Shown here: one piece after another, positions 28,735-38,322 of the stretch
Layout: every line of letters begins with the position of its first letter
Position numbering within the stretch: position 1 is the first letter of the stretch
From: Hyalangium versicolor
GTDB lineage: Bacteria > Myxococcota > Myxococcia > Myxococcales > Myxococcaceae
Length of the DNA: 64,000 bases
Direction: 5' to 3'
NCBI RefSeq assembly: GCF_020103695.1
Contig: NZ_JAHXBF010000004.1
Span: forward strand, 186,001-250,000
Program-made: the position numbers and the translations under genes
The notes under the pieces: model-generated
Databases searched by the model: none
Told to the model about the DNA's origin: nothing
Seen by the model: only the letters and a program-made list of their open reading frames with translations

Positions 28735-29169
28735 TCAGGCTCCGAGCGTGGATGTCCCCACCTCCAACACCGCCGCCTTCAGCTCGTCCATGTCCACGGG
28801 CTTGTCGAGCAACGCCTTCGCGCCCAGCCGCCGAGCCTCCTCGCGCGTGGGCTCGTCCGCGAACGCGCTGAGCAGGAGCACCGGGCAGCGCAGCCCCTTC
28901 TGCCGCACCCGCGCCAGCACCTCGAGCCCCGTGCGTCCCGGCATCCTCACATCCGAGAGAATCAAATCCGGCACTCCCGGCCCGCCCTGCGCGAGCACGA
29001 GGTCCAGATAGTCCGACAGCTCGAAGCCATCCTCCAGGGCCACCACCGTGTGCCCCGCGCGCGTGAGCACCTGGTGGATCATCGATCGCATCGCGTCATC
29101 ATCCTCGGCCAGGAGGATGCGCAACCCGCGGCGAGAAGAAGGAGGGAGAAGAGAAGGATCCGCCGCCAT
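28735..29169 (-). CDS. single-domain response regulator (CheY-like)
   Basis: A 144-aa receiver protein with no output domain. Acidic pocket LLAEDDDAMRS, phospho-Asp in LILSDVRMPGRTGLEVL, conserved Ser/Thr in LLLSAF and Lys in LLDKPVDMDEL. It likely relays phosphate from a histidine kinase or competes as a phosphate sink. It is convergent with the kinase at 27040-28722, 12 nt between ends, and divergent from the small exported protein. Confidence 0.9.
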   Translation of the reverse strand: MAADPSLLPPSSRRGLRILLAEDDDAMRSMIHQVLTRAGHTVVALEDGFELSDYLDLVLAQGGPGVPDLILSDVRMPGRTGLEVLARVRQKGLRCPVLLLSAFADEPTREEARRLGAKALLDKPVDMDELKAAVLEVGTSTLGA

Positions 29170-29304
29170 GGAAGGTACCCGGTGAGCAGGAGAAACCTCC
29201 CGTGCGCAAAGCATGGCGCATGCCAAGGGGCTCTCCCATCGGAAGCCTGCGGAGTCCTTCGGGGCATCCTGCCTCGCGGGGCAATGTGCCCCAGGATTTG
29301 TGGG

Positions 29305-29327
29305 CCTCGGGGGCATCTCTCCCGAGG
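29305..29327. promoter_or_regulatory. hairpin in the 29170-29414 intergenic region
   Basis: CCTCGGG (29305-29311) pairs with CCCGAGG (29321-29327) around nine bases, about 90 nt upstream of the small exported protein. Could be an operator or leader structure. Nothing else was seen between the divergent genes. Confidence 0.3.
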
Positions 29328-29414
29328 GACGCGGGCGGATGCGGGGCTGGCACGCCGGGTGCTTTAGCTCCCTTCGCCCGCATGTCGCGGGTCTCACTCC
29401 CAAGGATGAACCCC

Positions 29415-29615
29415 ATGAAGCGCACCACTGCCCTCGTTCTCGGCCTGTCCCTGTCCCTGTCGTCGCTGGCGTTTGCCGGTGAGCCGGCGGAGAAGCCCGC
29501 CGCCGAGAAGACCGACAAGAAGGCCGCCACCAAGGCCCCCAAGGCTCCCAAGGCCGCCAAGGGTGCCAAGGGCGCGAAGGCCCCGGCCGCGGACGACTCC
29601 TCGGCCACCAAGTAA
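29415..29615 (+). CDS. small exported Lys/Ala/Pro-rich protein
   Basis: A 66-aa protein starting MKRTTALVLGLSLSLSSLAF with a cleavable signal ending AFAG. The mature ~43 residues are low complexity, rich in Lys, Ala and Pro (AATKAPKAPKAAKGAKGAKA) and highly basic. ATG 29415 is preferred over ATG 29406 because of an AAGGAT site eight bases upstream. A periplasmic or cell-surface polycation is inferred. No domain. Confidence 0.7.
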   Translation: MKRTTALVLGLSLSLSSLAFAGEPAEKPAAEKTDKKAATKAPKAPKAAKGAKGAKAPAADDSSATK

Positions 29616-29736
29616 CGACACGGCGCTTGTCCCGTCCCGGGTCCGTGCGCTCCTGGAGCCGCACGGCGGCTGCGATCCGTGACAGGCTTGCGGGGGTGCC
29701 TCCGGGCACCCTCGTTCCCTGTCTCCCCGAGGACGC

Positions 29737-31190
29737 GTGAAGCTCGCACGGAAGATCTCCCTCACCCTGGCCCTGCTCGCCATCGCCGTGCTCGCGGTGA
29801 TGGAGTCGCTGGAGGTGAGTCACGAGCTGGAGCGCTCGGCGACCGACAGGCGGCATGACCACCGCCTTCTCGGCCACACCATCGCCGGCTCCATTGGCAA
29901 GGCCTGGCAGCAGGAAGGCGAAGGCGAGGCACTCGCCCTGCTGGAGCAGGCCAACCGCTTCCAGGTGCAGGTGGGCCTGCGCTGGGTGTGGCTCGACGGG
30001 CCGGCGGACCACCTGCCCCTGTCCAAGCTGCCGCAGAGCCTGATGGAGCAACTGCGCGCGGGCGAGGACGGAGCCGTGACGGACCTGCACGAGCAGCCCG
30101 GCGTGCTGCGCTCGTACATCCCCGTGGTCGTCGGCGATCGCCTGGGCGCCATCGAGATCTCCGAGCCCCTCATCGAAGAGCACCGGCACGTGCGCAACAC
30201 CGTGATTGGCACCACGCTCGCCACGGTGGCCATCGCCGTGGTCTTCCTGCTGGTGGCCATGGCCATGGGCAACCGGCTGGTGGGGCGCCCCATTGATCAG
30301 CTGGTGCAGCTGGCCCGGCGCATCGGCGAGGGGCAGTTGGAGGCGCGCGTGCAGCTCCACCAGCGCGATGAGCTGGACACGCTGGCCGCGGCGATGAACC
30401 AGATGGGCGAGATGCTGCAGCTCGCCCGGCAGACGATCGCCGAGGAGACGGCGGCACGCCTGGCCACGCTCGAGCACCTGCGCCACGCGGACCGGCTCAC
30501 CACCGTGGGCAAGCTGGCCTCCGGCGTGGCCCACGAGCTGGGAACTCCTCTCAATGTCGTGCTCGGCCGGGCGAAGATGATCTCCTCGGGCGAGGCGCTG
30601 GGAGACGAAGTGGGCGAGTGCGCCCGGATCATCTCCCAGCAGGCGCAGCACATGACGCGCATCATCCGTCAGCTGCTGGACTTCGCGCGGCGGCGAGCCC
30701 CCCAGCGCAGCCCCGAGCAGCTGTCACAGCTCGTCACGCGCACCTTGAGCCTGCTCCAGCCCATGGCCTACAAACGCAGCGTGAGCCTGGTCAGCGAAGT
30801 GCCCGAGACCCTGATGCTGGAGGTGGACGCGGGCCAGCTCCAGCAGGTGCTCACCAACCTGGTGATGAACGGCGTGCAGGCCATGAAGAATCCGGGCACC
30901 CTGCGCGTGCACGCCGAGCCCACCCGGGCCACCCCGCCCGCGGACGTGGGCGGGCCGGAAGCGGACTGGATGCGGCTGGACGTGCGGGACGAGGGCGAGG
31001 GCATCTCCGCGGAGAACCTGCCCCACATCTTCGAGCCCTTCTTCACCACCAAGGACGTGGGCGAGGGCACGGGGTTGGGCCTCTCCGTGTCCTACGGCAT
31101 CATCCGGGACCACGGCGGATGGATCGCCGTGGACAGCACGCCGGGCCAGGGAAGCTGCTTCTCCATCTACCTGCCGAGGGGGGACACCGC

Positions 31191-31209
<19 letters not shown>
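29737..31209 (+). CDS. membrane sensor histidine kinase, HAMP type
   Basis: A 490-aa kinase from GTG 29737 with a GAGG site. Membrane segments at about 7-25 and 155-175 flank a periplasmic sensor of ~130 residues with no recognised fold. HAMP (about 178-230) leads to HisKA with the acceptor His in LASGVAHELGTPLNVVLGRA, then ATPase boxes NLVMNGVQAM, DEGEGI and GTGLGLSVSYGIIRDHGG. Its 3' end overlaps the sigma-54 activator gene by 19 bases, so the two form a two-component pair of NtrB/NtrC or ZraS/ZraR type. Confidence 0.93.
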
Positions 31210-32561
<1,352 letters not shown>

Positions 32562-32663
32562 GCCGCGCTCCGCCGCCATTACAATGTTGCGGTAAACCGG
32601 TCCATTTCCCCTGAGAACCGGCCAACAGGGAGCACGCGTGACGGGGTATGGTGGCGGCCTCGA

Positions 32664-33335
32664 ATGCGTTCCCTGTTCCTCGTCCTCGCCCTCTCAGCGA
32701 GTCTGGCCGCTCGCGCGCAGGGAAGCTCTGGCCTCGTTCCCTACGAGCCACCGCCGCGCGCCCTCACGAACGAGATCCACTCTCAGGTGGGGCTGCTCAC
32801 GGGGGGCTACTCCTTCGGGGGCGGGAGCTGGAATGATCTCTACGCCGCCACCTTCACCGGCGGGCACTACCTCTTCCACGGCTTCACCGTGGAGGCGGGG
32901 CTCTTGTCGCTCACGCCGCTGGAGGGCGGAGGCCCGGGCTGGAGTGCCTCGCTCAGCGTCCGCCTGGGTTACACCGGCGAGCGATGGAACGTGCTGGCAG
33001 GCCCCGTGGTGCAGGCGGCGTATCCCTCGACGCCGCTCGTCACGGTGCTGCCCTCGTTGAAGGGGCTCTACCGGCTGGAGAAGGTGTCCCTAGAGGCAGG
33101 GGTGTTGGACATGGCGGGCCTGGTGCCAGCGCACGTGGGCGTCTCCTACGGACCGGTGAGCCTGGCGTACGTGCTGCCCCTGGGCGCCCGGGCCGCGGCG
33201 CGCATCCCCCTGTCCGCTCGGGTCGGAATCCAGGTGGATGGCTTCGCCTTCCGGCTGGGCAGCGCCCACAGCGCCATGCTCATCCTGGGCCTGGTGGGCA
33301 ACCCGCCCTCGTCCCGGCCCGGAGGCAAGTCATGA
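32664..33335 (+). CDS. secreted, probably outer-membrane beta-barrel-like protein
   Basis: A 223-aa protein with a signal peptide (MRSLFLVLALSASLAARAQG). The mature part consists of alternating Gly/aromatic strands (FTVEAGLLSLTPLEGGGPGW, LSVRLGYTGERWNVLAGPVV), the pattern of small outer-membrane barrels. No family named. Its stop overlaps the start of the beta-glucosidase gene (ATGA), so the two are translationally coupled; it may help sugar uptake or display, which is inference. Confidence 0.7.
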   Translation: MRSLFLVLALSASLAARAQGSSGLVPYEPPPRALTNEIHSQVGLLTGGYSFGGGSWNDLYAATFTGGHYLFHGFTVEAGLLSLTPLEGGGPGWSASLSVRLGYTGERWNVLAGPVVQAAYPSTPLVTVLPSLKGLYRLEKVSLEAGVLDMAGLVPAHVGVSYGPVSLAYVLPLGARAAARIPLSARVGIQVDGFAFRLGSAHSAMLILGLVGNPPSSRPGGKS

Positions 33336-34741
33336 ACCGCTCGCTCCTGCTCAGCCTGCCCCTGCTGCTGGCCGCGTGCAGCGATCGGCCGAGCTTCGAT
33401 CCGGACGTGGTGAAAGCCGCCCGGTTGGGCGAGGGCCTGCCCACCGGCTTCATGCTGGGCACCTCCACCGCCGCCCACCAGGTGGAAGGGGGGCTCGAGA
33501 ACGACTGGACGGAGTGGGAACGAGGCCAGTGGCCGGATGGCCGCCCGCATATCAAGGATGGGACGGTGTCCGGAGCGGCCACGGACTCGTGGAACCGCTT
33601 CGACGAGGACGTGCGGCTGATGGAGAGGTTGGGCTCCAACGCCTACCGCTTCGGCGTGGAGTGGGCGCGGATCCAACCCACGCCGGACACGTGGAACGAG
33701 GAGGCGTTGGCACGCTACCAGCAGTGGGCTCACACGCTGCGCCAGAAGGGCATCACGCCGATGGTGACGCTGTACCACTTCACCCTGCCCACCTGGGTGT
33801 CGGACGCGGGCGGCTGGGAGAACCCCGCGACGATCGACGCCTTCGAGAAGTACTCGGCCAAAGTCGCGGAGGCACTGGGTGGCGAGGTGGACTGGTGGTG
33901 CACGGTGAACGAGCCCAACGTGTACGCGGTGCTGGGCTACCTGGATGCCGAGTGGCCTCCCGGCAAGGAGGACATGCCGTTGGCGGCCACGGTGATCGCC
34001 AACCTGCTGGAGGGCCATGCCCGCGCGGCCAAACAGCTGCGAGCCCTGGATACGGTGGATGCGGATGGGGATGGCTTCGCCACGCGCATCGGCCTGGCCC
34101 ACCACGTGCGCGTCTTCCAGCCGGCCACCGGCACGACGGCGGACACGGTGGTGGCGGGACTGACCGACAGCTTCTTCAATGAGAGCGTGACGGAGGCGCT
34201 GCGCACCGGCCGGGTCCACATCTCCGTGCCCAGCCAGGTGAACCTGGACCGGGAGGTGGAGGGCCTGAAGGGCTCCAGCGACTACCTGGGCATCAACTAC
34301 TACACGCGGGATTACGTGCGGCAGTACTTCGGCGAGCCCTCGCTGTCGCGCCAGTACGTGCCGCGTGGCCGGCAGAAGAACGACCTGGGGTGGGAGCTCT
34401 ACCCGGAAGGCCTCTATCTCTTCCTCACCCGGTACGCGAAGTTGGGCCTGCCGTTGATCGTCACGGAGAACGGCATGGCGGACACGGACGGAGAAGAACG
34501 GCCCTACTACCTCCAGAGTCACGTGTACGCCGTGGAGCAGGCGGTGGCGAAGGGCGTGGACGTGCGGGGCTACTTCCACTGGAGCCTGCTGGATAACTTC
34601 GAGTGGGCCGAGGGCTATGAGCCGAAGTTCGGCCTTTTCAAGGTGGACCTGGAAAGTCCGGAGAAGACCCGGACGGAGACCCCGGCCGTGGCGACCTTCC
34701 AGGACATTGCGCGCAACCTGGGCCTCACGCCTGACCCCTAG
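33332..34741 (+). CDS. GH1 beta-glucosidase, lipoprotein
   Basis: A 469-aa glycoside hydrolase family 1 enzyme. Signature elements: N-terminal GFMLGTSTAAHQVEGG, acid/base Glu194 in TVNEPN and nucleophile Glu379 in IVTENG. WSLLDNFEWAEGYEPKFGLF forms the aglycone-side loop. It carries a lipoprotein signal (SLLLSLPLLLAACSD), whereas most GH1 enzymes are cytoplasmic. Residues about 241-250 (TVDADGDGFA) look like a calcium-binding loop inserted between strands. It likely cleaves beta-glucosides outside the cytoplasm. Coupled to the barrel-like gene upstream. Confidence 0.93.
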   Translation: MNRSLLLSLPLLLAACSDRPSFDPDVVKAARLGEGLPTGFMLGTSTAAHQVEGGLENDWTEWERGQWPDGRPHIKDGTVSGAATDSWNRFDEDVRLMERLGSNAYRFGVEWARIQPTPDTWNEEALARYQQWAHTLRQKGITPMVTLYHFTLPTWVSDAGGWENPATIDAFEKYSAKVAEALGGEVDWWCTVNEPNVYAVLGYLDAEWPPGKEDMPLAATVIANLLEGHARAAKQLRALDTVDADGDGFATRIGLAHHVRVFQPATGTTADTVVAGLTDSFFNESVTEALRTGRVHISVPSQVNLDREVEGLKGSSDYLGINYYTRDYVRQYFGEPSLSRQYVPRGRQKNDLGWELYPEGLYLFLTRYAKLGLPLIVTENGMADTDGEERPYYLQSHVYAVEQAVAKGVDVRGYFHWSLLDNFEWAEGYEPKFGLFKVDLESPEKTRTETPAVATFQDIARNLGLTPDP

Positions 34742-34752
34742 CATCCCATAGG

Positions 34753-36450
34753 ATGAGCGGACCCTCCCGAATGTCCGAGCCCCCCGCAAAGAAGCGCTCC
34801 CGGCGCACCGAATCGGCTCCCGAGCCTGCCTCGGGCAAGCCCACCGCCAGCAAGCGCGCCGCGCTCACCGGCGACGCGAAACAGGCCGCCAAAGGCTCTC
34901 GTGGGGGCCGAGCGGCTTCGACGGCGCCTGCCCCCACTCTGGCGCCGGCCGACAAGACCTATGAGGTGCTGCGAGCCCTGACGATGGACTCGCCGGACGC
35001 CGTCTCCGCCAAGGACTTGCAGGGCCGGTACCTGCTCATCAACGAGCCGGGAGCCCGGGCCTTCGGGCGGACGGTGGAGCAGGTGCTGGGCAAGGTGGAC
35101 TCGGAGTTGCTGCCGCCGGAGATGGCCGCGGCGGTGGTGGCCAAGGACCGGCAGGTGCTGGCCACGGGGCAGACGATCACCTTCGAGGACGTGGAGCCCA
35201 CCCCGAACGGCCCGCGCATCTGGCTGTCCACGCGCGGGGTGATGAAGGACTCGGCGGGGCAGGCGATGGGCATCTTCAGCATCTGCCGCAACATCACCGA
35301 GCATCAGCGGGTGGAGGAGGACCAGTCGCTGAACGTGGAGCGGCTGCGGCTGGTCATGGAGGCGGCGCAGGTGGGGACGTGGGACTGGGATCTGCAAGCC
35401 GGACGGATCCGCTGGTCCGAGAACATCGACACCATTCTGGGGGGCGTGCCGGGTGGGCCGGGAGACACGTACGAGGCCTTCCTGCAACGGGTGCTGGCGG
35501 AGGACCGAACGCGCTTCGCGCAGCAAGTGGCGGCGGCGCTGAAGGCGCCGGCGGACTTCGAGGCGGAGTTCCAGGTCTACGTGCCCACGGGGGCGCCGCG
35601 GTGGATGCGGGCGAAGGTCCGGGTGCTGAGCAGGAACGGCCAGGCCACGCGCATGCTGGGGACGCTGAAGGACGTCACGCGCGAACTGCAGATGGAGGAG
35701 GAGTCACGCCGGGCGGTGGACTTCCAGGAGCAGTTGGTGGGCATCGTCAGCCACGACATCCGGAGCCCGCTGGGGGCGATCATCTCCTGGGCGCGCATCA
35801 TGGCGGCGGGAGGCCCTCCGCCGGAGGAGCAGCAGCGGACGTTCAAGCGCATCACGTCGGCGGCGCTGCGCATCGAGCGGCTGACGCGGCTGTTGCTGGA
35901 CTTCGCGCGGGCGCGGTTGGGCGGAGGCATCACGCTGGAGCCTCGGCGGTGTGACATGAGGGACTTGCTCCAGAAGGTGACGCACGAGTTCCGGGTGGCG
36001 TACCCGGACCGTGGGGTGAGCTTCGAGGTGGACAAGGGCGACACGCACGGGACGTGGGATCCGGACCGGCTGGCGCAGGTGCTGTCGAACCTGCTGGAGA
36101 ACGCGCTGAAGTACAGCCCGCCGGACACGCAGGTGCAGTTGGCGGCGCGAGGGGAGAAGGAGCAGGTGGTGCTCGCGGTGCACAACCAGGGCAAGCCGAT
36201 TCCTCCCGAGCTGATGCCGCACATCTTCGAGCCCTTCCGGCGAGGTCCGCAGGCGTCGCGCACGGCGAAGACGAGTTACGGATTGGGGCTCTACATCGTG
36301 CAGGAGATCGTCCACGCGCACGGAGGCACGATCGAGGTGCGCTCGAACATCGAGGAGGGGACGACCTTCACGGTGTGCCTGCCGCGCGTACCGCCCGCTG
36401 CGATGGAGCTGATCCGGCGGCCTTCGCCGGTAGCGGCTCAGCGTCAGTAA
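34753..36450 (+). CDS. double-PAS sensor histidine kinase
   Basis: A 565-aa soluble kinase. The first ~70 residues are basic and low complexity (Pro/Ala/Lys). PAS1 (about 75-190) ends FSICRNITEHQRVEE and PAS2 (about 195-315) begins RLVMEAAQVGTWDWDLQAGR. HisKA has its acceptor His in VGIVSHDIRSPLGAIISWAR; ATPase boxes are NLLENALKYSPP and YGLGLYIVQEIVHAHGG. The D-box is replaced by HNQGKPIPPEL, as in a subgroup with HNEGxPI. No regulator gene is next to it. The start could also be ATG 34771. The final seven bases overlap a small convergent reading frame. Confidence 0.9.
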   Translation: MSGPSRMSEPPAKKRSRRTESAPEPASGKPTASKRAALTGDAKQAAKGSRGGRAASTAPAPTLAPADKTYEVLRALTMDSPDAVSAKDLQGRYLLINEPGARAFGRTVEQVLGKVDSELLPPEMAAAVVAKDRQVLATGQTITFEDVEPTPNGPRIWLSTRGVMKDSAGQAMGIFSICRNITEHQRVEEDQSLNVERLRLVMEAAQVGTWDWDLQAGRIRWSENIDTILGGVPGGPGDTYEAFLQRVLAEDRTRFAQQVAAALKAPADFEAEFQVYVPTGAPRWMRAKVRVLSRNGQATRMLGTLKDVTRELQMEEESRRAVDFQEQLVGIVSHDIRSPLGAIISWARIMAAGGPPPEEQQRTFKRITSAALRIERLTRLLLDFARARLGGGITLEPRRCDMRDLLQKVTHEFRVAYPDRGVSFEVDKGDTHGTWDPDRLAQVLSNLLENALKYSPPDTQVQLAARGEKEQVVLAVHNQGKPIPPELMPHIFEPFRRGPQASRTAKTSYGLGLYIVQEIVHAHGGTIEVRSNIEEGTTFTVCLPRVPPAAMELIRRPSPVAAQRQ

Positions 36451-36606
36451 TAGACGCCGTCCATCTTTTCGACGACCGCCCGGATGGCCTCCGGGGTGGT
36501 GCCATACCGCTTCGCGAGATCCGGTGCCGAGAACGTCAGGGCCACTGTCGAAGCCGGGCTCAACTCGCGCCACCTCCAACAGCGCTCCCACTTCCCGCGC
36601 ACTCAT
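36444..36606 (-). pseudogene. small frameshifted gene
   Basis: ATG 36606 follows a strong AGAGGGGG ribosome-binding site and reads MSAREVGALLEVA, then loses sense. The next frame, from about 36566 to the TGA at 36444, reads ELSPASTVALTFSAPDLAKR followed by YGTTPEAIRAVVEKMDGVYY and a stop. Removing one base near 36567 would join them into a protein of about 57 aa. The downstream part is amphipathic with a helix-turn-helix-like pattern (APDLAKRYGTTPEAIRAVV). Either a pseudogene or a sequencing error. The 3' end overlaps the convergent kinase gene by 7 bases. Confidence 0.45.
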
Positions 36607-36729
36607 GCGTCCCCCTCTTCTCGGACGCACTCATGCTACGGGCCGACTCTCCATCAGGCGACGACCCGCCAAGTCCTCCTCGGCACCCGCAGACTCGCGA
36701 TTTCGACCTCCAGGGCCACATCCCGTGTT

Positions 36730-36769
36730 CACACGGTGTGGACTCGTAGTAATCTGACCTGGCAGGTCA
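36730..36769. promoter_or_regulatory. two palindromes upstream of the 161-aa gene
   Basis: CACAC-G-GTGTG (36730-36740) and TGACCT-GGC-AGGTCA (36755-36769) are perfect inverted repeats 82-121 nt before ATG 36851. They are operator-like. The rest of 36607-36850 shows no gene. Confidence 0.4.
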
Positions 36770-36850
36770 CGTCAACCGCCTCCTACCTCCCAGGGTGGAT
36801 GGACTTCCCAGGAGAGGGCGAGGCACCACCAGCAACCGCAGGAGTGTCAG

Positions 36851-37336
36851 ATGAATCCCCTGGGTATTTCGGACTTGATGGAATGGTTCCGCCCGCTCGG
36901 CCGCAGACCGGCCACGGATGATCGCGAACTGATGAGCAGGATGCTGTTCCTCGCGACGGGGCTGTCCGTGCTCCCTCTCCGGCGATTCGGCGCCGTGCCT
37001 CCTTTTGGAGTGACCCTCGACTCGCACGGCGAGAATCTCCATATCTACTTCCCCCTCGAGCAGGATCCCGACGCCCGCTGGCGCGAGCTGATCGATGCCA
37101 CGACGAACCATTTGGAACGCCGCATTGCTTCCGAGGATGTCGGTGTCCTCGCCATCGCCGCCGAACTCGAGTCCGACGACCGGCAGGGCGGACTGGGCAT
37201 CCATCTCGAGACACGCACCTCTTCGCTGTTCGTGATCTACCCGTACAAGGGGACCCGCGAGAACCGGAGGCTGGGGGAGTGCAGTAAGGCAAATGGCTTG
37301 TTCGTGGCACCGCTCCTGGCGGCGAAAAAGCAATGA
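36851..37336 (+). CDS. unknown cytoplasmic protein, 161 aa
   Basis: ATG 36851 has an AGGAGTG ribosome-binding site. No signal peptide or membrane segment. A mixed alpha/beta pattern with VTLDSHGENLHIYFPLEQDP and EDVGVLAIAAELESD suggests a compact fold; the last residues (NGLFVAPLLAAKKQ) are basic. No family recognised. It is bounded upstream by two palindromes and downstream by a strong hairpin, so it is probably its own transcription unit. Confidence 0.65.
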   Translation: MNPLGISDLMEWFRPLGRRPATDDRELMSRMLFLATGLSVLPLRRFGAVPPFGVTLDSHGENLHIYFPLEQDPDARWRELIDATTNHLERRIASEDVGVLAIAAELESDDRQGGLGIHLETRTSSLFVIYPYKGTRENRRLGECSKANGLFVAPLLAAKKQ

Positions 37337-37407
37337 CCCTCCCCTGAGGACAGCCCGCGCGCTCTGCCGGATCCCTCCCTCGGCACCCGAGAGCGCCAGC
37401 CTCCGAG

Positions 37408-37435
37408 CCACGCACAGCACCCTGACTGTGCGTGG
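37408..37435 (+). terminator. 10-bp perfect hairpin
   Basis: CCACGCACAG (37408-37417) pairs with CTGTGCGTGG (37426-37435) around an eight-base loop. It lies 72 nt after the 161-aa gene and 30 nt before the DUF2381 gene. No U-tract; a terminator or an operator for the downstream operon. Confidence 0.5.
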
Positions 37436-37464
37436 TAGCGTGTAACCCAGGAGGTTACCGCTGA

Positions 37465-38322
37465 ATGCTCCGACCTGTCACATGCGCCTGGGCGCTGGGG
37501 ATGCTGGTGCTGACCGCAGCCGAGGCCCAGCCCCCAGCGGCACGCGGGCGGCGTGTCACCCTCGCCGCCCAGGCCGATGAGCCGCTCCCCGAGATACATG
37601 TGGCTGCGGGGATCACGACCGTCATCCTCTTGGACGCGTCCGTGGACAAGGACTCCGTGCAGTTCGACACGACGCGCATCCGACTCGTGGACGTGGGCGA
37701 CAGCACCCTCGTCCTGGAGCCCGTGGTGACACCCGGCCCGAAGGAACGCTGGGTGCTGCGCGTGCGGTACGCGGACAGCGCCCAGCCGGAGTGGGCTGCC
37801 TTCTCGCTCGTGTCGCAGCCCGGCGAAGTGGATCTCCAGATCACCGCCGTGAGGAAGCGGCAGACGCTGGCGTCGTGCCAGGCTTCGCTCGCGGAGGCGC
37901 AGGCCCATTGCGCGAATACACGCGCGGAGGTGTGGGTCCTGGCGGACCGGCTCGCAGGAAGCTCCGTCCAGGCCGCCCCTCTCAAAGATTCCAGGGTGCG
38001 CGGCTGGGTCTACCGGCTCGGGACCCAAGTGCTTCTGGTGCTGACGCCGACGAGTGCCGCGGGCCCTGAGCCCTGGACCCCCACGGCTGCAACGCTGCGC
38101 TACCAGAATCGCGATGACACGAAGGTACGGGTGCAAGCCGTGCATGTGAGGGAGGCGCTGACACCCGGGGAGTGGGGCACGATCGCGGTGGAGACGGACC
38201 TGCCCGCTACCTCTAAAGGAGCCTTTTTCAACTTGGAACTCCTAGACGAGGGCGGCCGGAGCCTGAAGGTGAATGATGTGGAGATTCCGCTGGCCCCAGG
38301 AAAGGAGCGTGCAGGGCGATGA
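37465..38322 (+). CDS. DUF2381 family secreted protein
   Basis: A 285-aa protein with a signal peptide (VTCAWALGMLVLTAAEA). The layout PEIHVAAGITTVILLDASVD, RIRLVDVGDSTLVLEPVVTP and RWVLRVRYADSAQPEWAAFS, a central VRKRQTLASCQASLAEAQAHC helix, and a C-terminal VREALTPGEWGTIAVETDLP matches DUF2381, a myxobacterial paralogous family. These genes often sit beside Ser/Thr kinase genes; here the stop overlaps the kinase start (ATGA). A periplasmic partner or ligand binder for the kinase's outer domain is inference. Confidence 0.85.
   Translation: MLRPVTCAWALGMLVLTAAEAQPPAARGRRVTLAAQADEPLPEIHVAAGITTVILLDASVDKDSVQFDTTRIRLVDVGDSTLVLEPVVTPGPKERWVLRVRYADSAQPEWAAFSLVSQPGEVDLQITAVRKRQTLASCQASLAEAQAHCANTRAEVWVLADRLAGSSVQAAPLKDSRVRGWVYRLGTQVLLVLTPTSAAGPEPWTPTAATLRYQNRDDTKVRVQAVHVREALTPGEWGTIAVETDLPATSKGAFFNLELLDEGGRSLKVNDVEIPLAPGKERAGR

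Noticed and set aside
28735..30651. 638-codon minus-strand frame ending in the receiver protein
   Set aside because: Only the last 144 codons, from ATG 29169, look like protein; the rest is antisense to the HAMP kinase.
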